A stretch of 64,000 nucleotides of DNA from Obelidium mucronatum (Eukaryota > Chytridiomycota > Chytridiomycetes > Chytridiales > Chytriomycetaceae): assembly GCA_025765595.1 (NCBI GenBank), contig JAIVFH010000027.1:1-64000 (forward strand). The letters are read 5' to 3'. Each line of letters starts with the position of its first letter. The first letter of the stretch is position 1. Below, in pieces: positions 25,612-36,100 of the stretch. The notes beneath the pieces are model-generated. The model worked only from the letters and a program-made list of their open reading frames with translations, searched no databases and was not told where the DNA came from. The position numbers were made by a program, and so were the translations under genes.

Positions 25612-27593
25612 CTATCGTTCCGAAGAGCCCGATTCTCGATAACTTGAGAATGGCGCTCCCTTGAAGCAGAGTTGCTGGGTACTTCCTCCAAACACGCTGA
25701 TGCCTTCAGTTCCATTGCTGAGGTTGTCAAGCCGTGAGTTTGAACTTTAAAAAAAAAGCGTCTTCTCTTACTTTGAAGCTGTAAAGAATCCAAGCTTATT
25801 AATATACGCTTGTTCAAACGCCGAGTTGCTTGTGACCGAAGGGAATCCGCGCTTGGGACTCATTACTGTTCCAAAGCCAGATGTTTGCCCAAATATGACA
25901 GTGGGAGTAGAGACAACAGGAGCGCTCCTGCTTTCGTTTCTAGCTAGGCTCGGATCAGCATAAGTGCATTCGGTCGCTTTATAGCTCGATTCTGTCCCTT
26001 TTTGATCTGCTGGGTTGGCTGCATTGACTTCAACGGTGAATGGAACCTGACGACAGACAATATCGCGCAAGGAGAAATAAAACATAGAGCACGATTTGCT
26101 CAGAATGAAAATACGCGGTGACTGATGATTTGAATTGGGTTGCTCCTCAGAGAAGTCCAGGGCAAGGCTGGCGACTGAATCGCTTTGATCCAACGGCAAA
26201 TTGGTCCCACAACATGCGTTAAACACACACCATTCGCCATTTACTTCACAGAAAAATTCTATTCCAGTCCCGGCAAAATTGGCAGCGGCCCAAACGCGAG
26301 GACACTGTCTGCCATCCCGCTGATCGGAGGTATTTTTCCACAGACTGATCGAGCAAGGAGGAAGAGCTTTGTAGTTGGTAGATCTCCCCGATTTTAGAGT
26401 GCCGCTTTGGGTGACAAGAAACGTTTGAAACGATTTGTTGTCCTCAAGTGAATAACGTAAAATGAACTTCATATCTTCCAACCACAAGATGTGCTGGACT
26501 AAAAATAGTCATTTTGAATTAGAGGCATCAATTTGGTTGATCAATAAGTTTACCCATTAGGTTTTTGCTTGTAAGTTCTGACGGCATTGGAATGATATTT
26601 TTCACGTTTCCTTCCAAATCAATTTGACGGAGAGAGCCAGTGCTGTCTCCAACCGCAAGCTGCTTCCCTTTACGACTCCAACACATTGATGTTACACCCA
26701 TTAAAGCCTGAATGTGAGTAAATTCACCAGATGAGATATTCAAGAGATACAAAAGGCCAGAGCTCGTTCTGATTGCGCAAATGTCTGGATATGTTTCTGG
26801 GTTGGGCAGAATCGCAAAATCTCCTTTGAACGGGCATTGCCACTCGATGTACTTATTCCTCCCCTAGTACATTGATATAAATACAAACAAGTGATATAAT
26901 ACAGGTAACACACCGCAGAGAGACTTGAAGATTTGTACAGCAAGATCTTTCCGGAATCAATTCCAATGATTATGGTGTCGTGATCCGCCGATAATCGAAT
27001 CTGTTTGACGACTCCATCGACATCATAAAGTCGCTTGCATGAAACCTTGCCGCGCTGGTTCTAGTTAAACGCAAATTATGCAAGTAAGTACCATTAAAAT
27101 GTAAGGAAGCGCGACGAACTTTGGATAAAGCATCTCGGAGATCGGCAGTTTCGATGTAACCAAACCCTGACTTCGTTCCAAAGACGGTATATCCAAATGT
27201 GTTTGAAATCTCAAGTAAATTGGATTCAATTGCTTTCCCTTGTGTTTCTTCAATTCCTGGTAATGTCACGATTGGTGGAGGTTCAACCGAGTTTGATGTG
27301 ACAATATCAGGATGTCGCAAGCCTGCCGGCAACGGCAGGCTTGCTGGAACTGGAACCAATGCATGCAGATCATTCTCGAGATGCTCAACAAGAGCATTTT
27401 GATAAGCCAATCTAACCGCGACGAGACGTGATTCGAGAGCAGTATGGCCTGTGTCTGTGGCAACTTGCTTTGGCTCAGCCCTGATGAGATCAAGCTGCTT
27501 TTGGATTTTCGAGATGCCGCAAATAAGCTGGTCGCTTCTGGTTTGTGTGTTAGTGCGGACAGCGGCCGGTTGGTTCTCGGAATCAATCGACAT
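25612..27593 (-). CDS. Short nucleoporin-like protein with one Nup214-type propeller
   Basis: Fourth copy of the propeller seen in the large upstream nucleoporin. The start at 27593 lies 38 bp after that gene's stop. It has its own N-terminus (SKIQKQLDLIRAEPKQVATD, then Pro-rich). Then come SNTFGYTVFGTKSGFGYIE, KQIRLSADHDTIIIGIDSG, LPNPETYPDICAIRTSSG and CWSRKGKQLAVGDSTGSLRQ, parallel to the other copies. From about 26300 on it diverges and lacks the YPVG block. After an intron (donor near 25767) the last exon reads SVFGGSTQQ with one FG motif and ends GSSER at 25612. The zinc fingers and the long FG domain are absent. It could compete with or replace the large protein at the pore; this is inferred. 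Confidence 0.65.
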
Positions 27594-27631
27594 ATTGTAT
27601 ATTCAAAAAAACTTATTTTCATTGCAAAACA

Positions 27632-30100
27632 TCAGCGGTACCCCGAGAATGAAGCCTTTTTATCAGTACCCGTAGATCCAAAAGCCGATGTTTGCGAAGT
27701 TTGTGCGCCACCAAATACTGAACCACCGGAACCTCCAAACACTTGAGGTTGATTGTTGCCACCAAAAACACTTTGGTTGGAGCTCCTACGTTTGTTGGCG
27801 TTAAAAAATAGTAAAAACAAAGTGAAAAGAAACTTACGACGCAAACGCGCTGAATCCTCCAGCAGAGGGAGCTCCCGAAGACTGGCCAAACACAGATTTG
27901 GTTGAAACAGAAGGGAAACCCACTGCCGCCGGAGTCGTAGCTGCAGGCGTGCCAAATGCAGATTGACCAAAACCTGATTGTCCGAAGGCGGATTGTCCAA
28001 AGGCAGGGGCGGAGGACGAAGAATTAACGGCTCCAAACACAGAACTTTGTCCAAACGCGCTGGTACTCGGAGCATTCGACGCTTCTTGACCAAATACAGA
28101 CTGATTATTGGGCGGTTGTTGTTGTTGCTGTCCGAATGTGCCGAAACTTGGCTGCCCAAATGCCGAACTGGCGCCAATCACCGAACCGACTGCAGCAGGA
28201 GTTTTACCAAATACCGAAACTTGTGGGCTAGATCCAGAAACCTGTCCGAACCCACTTGTGGAGGCTGTGGCTGAGGACTTTCCAAATACGGACCCCTGAG
28301 TGCCCACTCCAGAGGCTTGCCCGAACCCAGCTGATGGAGTAGCTGACGATGATTGTCCAAAGGAAGAGGCTCCAAAAGCTGAAACCGGCGCAGCCTGACC
28401 AAACACCGAAGCACTTGTGCTATTGCCGAAAGCACTTCCCGTTGTGGTCGATTTGGCAGTCTGTTGCCCAAAGGATGGCGTGGTCGAGGCCGAAGATGGC
28501 TGGCCAAATACTGACTGGGTTGATGGGGTCGTTGATGTTGCTGTTGGCTGCCCAAACACTGGCGTTTTAACGGTTCCTGAAAAGCCTTGACTAAATGCAC
28601 TGGTAGCGGATGGAGCTGGGGATGCATTATTCGAGTTTCCCAAGAAAGAGAACCCAGTTGTTCCTGCTCCACTAGGTTGCATGGGCGCACCAAAAGTGGT
28701 CTTTTCGGACCCGAACGTAGGTGCAGTTACAGCTGGTGGAACGGTTCCAAACATAGGGTTAACTTTGTTCTGAGGGGCGGTTGGGCCCCCAAAGCTTAAG
28801 GCTTCCCCGAATCCTTTTGTGATCGAAGGACCCTCAGGGGTCTTTGCCGTACTGAAAGCACCTCCACCAAAGGAAATTCCAAAAGGCGCGGGTTTTTCTG
28901 CTGCAATTGGCGTAGAAGTGATTATGGGACCAGTAACTGCACTTGCACCAGACTCAGGCTTACTGGTGACCAAAGAATCAGACGAGTCATGCAAACACAT
29001 ACACACTTACGAAGAATTAGAAGGCGTTATTGCGCTGCCAAATATAGAAGTATTAGCTGCGGTTGAAACTGGGGTTTTGCGGTCACTATCGGCAGAAGCG
29101 GCTGTAGTTGTAAAGCTAAGTCCTGTTCCTGCAAGGGCCCCTGTGCCGGTAAAGCTATCTTTTGGTTTAAGCCCATCAGTTGCTTTTGAGCTGGAAAAAG
29201 ACAGAGTTGCAACTGGTGCGCTAACTCCAAAAGCAAGGGTGGACTGGGAAGAGGGAACGTCGGGTTTCGGTTTGTCACTTATTTTGGAGGGCAACATTTC
29301 TTTGGGTTCAGTGCTTGTAATCTTGGGCTCACTTAAGTCCGTGTTCTTGCCAACTGAACCAAACCCTCCATTGTTTCCTGTATTCTCTGTAGGTTTTAAA
29401 TTGAAACCTCCTGAAAAAACCGGTTTCGTAGATTCAGATACAAAACTGGCCGAGAAACCGAAACCCCCAACTGGTGCAATTGTTTTCGCGGGCTCAGCGG
29501 TTGTGGCGGACTCCGTAGATTTTTGGTCAGTGGGGGCAGTGGATTTGAAACCGAAACCTCCAATTGCAGAAGCAGAAGGGTTTGTAGGCAAAGCGACAGC
29601 CGGTGAGGGAATGCTGGGCTCTGTAGATCCGAATGTCGCCGAATTTTTAATCGTTGCGTTGGCGATCGGTTGGGCGGAAGACGCGAATGCAGTCTTCGAC
29701 AAGGGCTGTTTGGTTTCAACCACAACCGAAGAAGACACAGCAGATGATTTTGCTATAGCAGTCGGATTTGGAGGATTGCTGAAAATTCCTTTGGTTGCAC
29801 TTTGCATCGGAGGTTTCATTGCAGGTGTTGGATGTGGTTGCTTCTCAGAGGATCGGGCTTCTGCAGCGAGCTGGTCGGATTTGAGCTTTGCATTGGCAAC
29901 AGCTGAAAGAGCTGCAGATTTAATTGAAGCAAAAAACTCTTGTTGGACTTTGATTGCGTTTGGCAAAATAGTTTGTGCCTTCGGTTCGACATTTTCGTCA
30001 TCAGAGTCATCAACAAAGTTGGCACCGTATGCATTTTTCGAGTTGGAGGCCTTTGACTGCTTCGACTTAGGTGACAGAGTTGGATTGCGCTGTGTTACTT
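27632..30100 (-). repeat. FG-repeat domain of the nucleoporin
   Basis: Ser/Thr/Ala/Pro/Gln-rich, unfolded type sequence with GFGFKS, GGFGFS and GGFNLK units in the first half and dense SVFGQ, AFGQ and SFGQ units in 28900-27840, ending VFGGAQTSQTSAFGSTGTDK. FG domains form the permeability barrier and bind transport receptors. The end of the gene is the TGA at 27632-27634. The DNA repeats are protein-coding, not satellite. Confidence 0.85.
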
Positions 30101-33100
30101 CTGCAAGCAACACATCCAAGTTTTTGGAAATGGTCACTGTATGGGATGTAATTCGCCGGATGTTGCGACAAAGGGTATCCCAATCTGGTAATCTAATATA
30201 ATGGTTCGGTTTTAGTTTCAATATTCCAATGGATGTCAAAAATTGTCTTACCTTTTCGGTTGTTTTACCCCAGACCGAATCTCCAAATCGTCTTTCATTT
30301 CCACTAAAGAATCTTTTACAATGGAAAGCTCCGCCTCCAACATCTGACGGAAATGGCAATCAGTAAATGACAGTTGAAATTGCTTCATACCTTGATCTTC
30401 TTCTGCAAAGTGTTTTGAAGATGAGCAAACTCCGGTCCCAAATCCCTTTCTCTGTCGGAGATGTCTCTTGATTCACTGTTCAAGAAAGTGAATAATTTTC
30501 TGGAATGAGCTTGCTTCCCTCTGACTGTTGCATCACAATGTTATGAGAAATATTGGGATTGTACCACGAAAGACTAACTCAATTGAACCGCATTTTTCAG
30601 CTCCTCTTTCACCGAAGCAAATCTGCTTGCTTCTGTCTCGGCAGACAGAAGAGTCCTCTTCATCTCAGAAATCTTAATGTGAGAATCATCAATAATCGAC
30701 TGCGAATTATTTCCAGCCTTTGTCACGTAGCCAGATGTGTCATCAACAAATCTGCGTAGCTATAAAAAGGGTTTTATTAAAAATAGTGAATCAAAATAAT
30801 GGATGCCTACCTCGCGTAAATCATCCTCGACTTTCAGAGCATAACCGATCAAAAACGCCTGACAAATCAGAAGGATCCGCATACGACTTTGGCTTGGTTT
30901 CTCGCTTTGTCGGTGTGGGAATAACGACATGATTGATTGCTTCTTTTGGCATCAGCACAGCCACTGGCTTTACTGCTTCATCAGGGAAGCCCGAATCAGA
31001 AGTGTTTGGTAGGACGCCGGACTTTAGGTGAATTACCAAAAGTGGCAGATGGGACAGATGCAGATACCCCAGCCTTTTGGAGAGAGAATGGTATGGGTGC
31101 AGCAGGTGTGGCATCTTTGGCGACGCCAACAACTTCTGAGGCGGTACTACTGACAGGGCCCTTGAAGCCAAATCCATGTGCCACTATCGGTGAAGAATTT
31201 GCTGACGGACCTGCTCCAAAAGTCAACGAAGTATTTGCCGGTTTCGCGTTTCCGGGATAAGGGACTTTAGCGACAATATCAGCAGGACCTTTGAATCCAA
31301 ATCCAAGTGCAGGAGTAGGCGAGGATGGTTTTATCGGGCCAGTACCAAAAGTGAGCGAAGTCTTCGCTAGATTCGGATCACTCTTGACTGCCTCAAATCC
31401 AAGTGAAGGAGCACTACCAACAAGATTTCCAAACAAGCCTGAAGGAGCTGCAGGAACCGTGGTGACTGCCGGAGGTTTAAACCCATCTCCCAATGCAACC
31501 GCAGGTGTGGCTACTTTTGGAGAAATCTGAACTTGTGATGGTAGTGGCGCAGCAGAAAGCTACGAAACGTCAGTCGTCACCACGATATTTGCATCCTCAA
31601 TAAATTTACCTCCTTATGCTTACGAACACCCTCAAGAGCTTCTGCTTTTGACATATTTGAACACGAAGTTTCACGCCCACCACTTATTAAATCCACAATG
31701 TTGTACGCCAAAAGATGACCTGCAGTTGTCAAAACAAACAATACAGGCATAGGACAAAAGTCTGGAGAGTCCAGAGAAGGCCCTTTAACTTTGACGTCAC
31801 TTGTGAAGTCAATATCCAATCCGACAGGGTATGACTCATCGTCATTGGAATTAAGTGGCAGGGTGATTCCATCTCCAATTCTCCAGCAGTTCCATTCACT
31901 TTCTTTACATCCATACAAACCAATTTCACTTGATGAATAGTTTCCGAAAGACATCAAGTAATTTATATCGCCCCTTTTGAAAAAAGTGTCAGAACTACAT
32001 TGACAAGCAATACCACACTAACATTCCCCGAATTAATCCAGTATAAAAGTTGTGAGCTCTTTCGCCGTTAGAGAACGGACAAGGATCCTCCAATTTTAAA
32101 TATTCTGTGCTGATTCCTGACTTTGGCGTTCCAGTTTGGGTTATCACATATCCGTGAAGACCTTCAAAAACCGAATACATAACAACGAAAACTTTGTCTT
32201 CAAGCCAATAGATGCTCTGTACTGTAGCAAGAATATTACGAAAAAAACGAAAAAACCAACCCCCCCCCCCCCCAAAAAAAAACCCCCAAAAAAAGCACAA
32301 TTGAACGAACCAGAAGGTTCTTGGTCTTCCAGACTTGGAGGAATAGGAATCGTGTTTTTGATGGTTCCATCCAAAGTTATTTGCCTGACCACACCGCTAG
32401 AGTCTCCGATGGCTAGCTGTTTGCCCTTGCGACTCCAGCAGAGTGCAGAAACATCTACATCGCTTATTTCCACTGGAGTGAACTCGTTCGTTTGAGTACT
32501 GAACATTGATAAACATCCATTTGCATGATGAACAGCACAAACATCCGGAAAGGCTTCTGGATTCGGCAATAACACAAAGTCTTCCTCACTGGGACATTTG
32601 ATGGACTTCAAAGCATGTGTTTCTCCCTACAAATAAATGTTACAACTATTATTCCAAACGTTACTCGAAATACCAACCGAAGCCAAGTCCGATGCTTTGT
32701 ACAGCATCAAGGTGCCTGAGGTCAACCCAATAAAAACTATTTTTTGATCTGCAGAAAGTCTAACTTGGTTCACAACATCGTCCACAATCTCGACTTCGTG
32801 TGCAGATTGAACATGTATCAATTGTCTCGCTGAGGCCTAAATACACAATCAAAACAAGCCGAGAAGTGATTAAACCTGGCATACCTTGGAAATTACGTTT
32901 CTAATATCCTTTGTAAACGCAAACCCAAATCCGGTAAATCGTCCATACACAACAAATCCATACTTGTTTGAAACAGCCAGAAGGTTAAAATACACGCTTC
33001 CTTCCGCAGGATGATCGAACGCTTCAGACAGTTGTACTTTGGAATCCACTGGGTTTTGGCTGATTTCAAGGAACTGGCGGAAAATGTAAGAAACTGAAAT

Positions 33101-36100
33101 ATACCAAATGTAGGGACTAACTTCGATTTCAACAACATCACCCTCCTTCTCCTTAACGAGCTGTGACAAAGACTTTGGGACCTTTGGCTTGACAACTGAC
33201 ACCAAGTCACCTTGAATACCTGGCGGAACCGACACTTTCTCTGGCGACTTCTCTGTTGTGGTTGGAGTGGTTGTGGGAGTACTGCTGAAGGTAACAGCGG
33301 CACTTGCAAAACTGAATCCTTTTGCAGAATTACTGAGAGATTCGGTTTGTGGAGCGGATGGTCCTGGAATCGACAAAACGCTCCTCGACGAGTTGAATGA
33401 TGGCGATTTTGGTGGGTTGACACCAAATCCTCCAGAACTTGCGGGAAGTTTCGGCTTTTCAGGAGGGTTGAAGCTGAATCCTCCAGGTGACGGCTTTGAA
33501 TCTGAGGAGAGAATGGCAGATGGTGATTTTGGTGAGCTGAAACTAAATCCTAAGGCGGGGCTTCCGACGGCTTTTGTCTGTTCTCCTGAAGGGTTGAAGC
33601 TGAATCCCTTCGCTGAGGTCTTCGAATCAGAAGCAGGTACGAAAGAAAATCCACCCGATACAGGAGGCTTCGTTCCGATACTTGCGTTGAAACCGGAGTT
33701 AACAGGTTCAACTTTTGAATCAGCTGTCGGGGTGAAAGAAAATCCACCAGTCGTTTGAGGGCTTCCCTTGTCATTGACAGTGACGGGATTGAGGCGGAAT
33801 CCAGATCCTGTACCTGTGGATGCGAAAGTGCCTGTAAGTGAGGTAGTAAGTCCGAATCCAGTTGCTGCACTGCTACTGAACGAGCTTGCCCCAAAAACAC
33901 TGGCACTGGATGCACCGGCTGGCAACGGAAAACTAAATCCACCACCGGAGCTGGTTGGTGGGGCTGTAGCCGACTGACTAAACAAAGATGGTTTAGGAGG
34001 GGCTGTTCCACAGTCCCGTTTTGTTTCGCAGCAAACGCATTGTGTCGCAGATGCGGTGTTGGACACCATACATGAATCGCAAGTCCAACCTGTTGCAGAA
34101 GTGGTTTTGGCGGCTTCACTTTTGAACAGCGATGGCTTAGCGGACTTGTCGCCAGCATCGCGCTTCACTTCACAGCAAACGCATTGCACAGCGGATGCAT
34201 CATTCGGAACCATGCAAGACTCACAGGTCCATCCAGATAAGGACACAGCGACATCAGAGCGCACTTGAACGGATTTCTTTACTTCAACCGGGATGGTTTG
34301 CACTGATGGATCAGCGATCGATTTTGCTGGAGATTCATCATGTTTTACAGCGGTTGACTGAGCGGAAATTTTTGATGGACTAGGACTCTAATCAAACATC
34401 ATAACATTGTCCGGTGAGTGAATTTAGCGACCGATAGGACTTACTCTTGAACCAGTCAAAGCAGCTGCTACGGTCATTGCAGGGCAAGCTTTGGCTCTTG
34501 CGCTAGACTTGGTATCCACGACATTGTATACCACGAGACACCCAGCCGTGTTCAAAACGTATAATAGAGGAGAAGGGCAGAGAGTTGGTTCATCAGGAGA
34601 CGATCCTTTGATTTTTTCTTGACTTGTGAAGTCAACGTCCAATCCAACGGGATAAGTCTCATCGTCTTTTGAGTCAAGTGGCAGAAAAGGTGCCATCTCC
34701 GATTCTCCAAATACTCCATTGTCCTTTGTGACATCCATAATATCCAATTTCGTTCGACGCAAAGTTGCCGAACTGGTATCAAAAAGTTGGTTTCACCCCT
34801 TCAATTGCGTACAATTTAAAACAGACACCCACACAAGAAAATGATCAAACTCACATGGAAGCGATTATGCTTGGGTAGAAGTTGAAGTCTCTTTCCGTCC
34901 TTTCAGTTGGACAGGGATCTTCCAACTGGAGGTATTCAGTCTTGATTCCGCTTTTTGCTGTTCCAGTTTGTGTAATCACAAATCCCATACAAGGCTCGTC
35001 TATAATCGTGTAGATTATAGCAAAAGTCTTATCTTCAAGCCACAAGATACTTTGCACTGATAATCCAGTCAGTAATCTTTGGAAAATCAATGCGGACAGC
35101 GATCTCTACCTTCAACTTCACTGTCAACAAGTCTTGGAGGCGCTGAAATGGTGTTTTTGACAACACCGTCAACAGAAATTTGTCGAATAATCCCCTTTTC
35201 ATCCCCAACAGCCAATTGTTTCCCTTTACGACTCCAGCAAATTGAAGTGATAAATACTCCTTCCAACTCCACAGATGTGAACTCCTCTGATTCGATGTTT
35301 AAAAGAAACAAACTGCCATCTGCGTGTCGCAAAGCACATATTAATGGATATGCCTCCGGGTTGGGCAGCATGATAAAATCTTCATCATTAGGACTCTTGA
35401 TTATCTTAAACGCTTTTCGGCTTCCCTGTATCATCCCATTATTTCAAATCTCGTTCTCCTAAGGCAACTTACGGATGACAGCTGGCTGGCTTTGTACAAC
35501 ATAATATTTCCTGATGTCAAGCCAACAAAAACAATATTCTGATCGGCAGATAATCGTATTTGGTTCACAATATCGTCTGAAATCTCGACATTTACTTTTC
35601 CGTCGACTTTGACAGTGGCTCTAGGGCGGGACTGGGAGCAAACGGTTAATGCCGTCCTCAAAAAACGGTAAAATCGCAAATACATTTGAAATCTTGTCCT
35701 GAATGTCCTTTGTAAGTTCAAATCCAAACCCAGACTTTGTTCCAAACACAACGTAGCCAAACTTGTTTGAAATAGCGAGTAAATTGTAGGAAATGGCCTC
35801 CTCGCTTGGGAATTCTAATTCATCCGATACTCGCAGTTGAACACCAATAGGAACTTGCTTAATTTCAATAAACTAATTCTTTGGGTTAACTTTACAGAAG
35901 TATTATCACAACCAATGACACCCACATCAATATCAGTTTCAGTGCCAACTGTTTCTTCACTGGATTGCACAGTCTTCAAGGGTTTGATTTTTTTATCAGC
36001 TGTGTCAGCCTTAATCGATTCGGACTCAGATGGTACGCAAAGTTTGGAGGGAGCACTATCTGAGGAAGGTTTAATGATGTTAGACGGCTCCTGTGCTGAG

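Noticed and set aside
27840..28900. DNA satellite or CRISPR-like array
   Set aside because: The repeats are irregular FG-coding units; spacing and sequence vary with the protein, and no CRISPR array is present in the window.
28819..30201. Long plus-strand open frame of 460 codons
   Set aside because: It is the antisense of the nucleoporin FG region; the minus strand has the FG motifs and the domain order, and the plus product resembles nothing.
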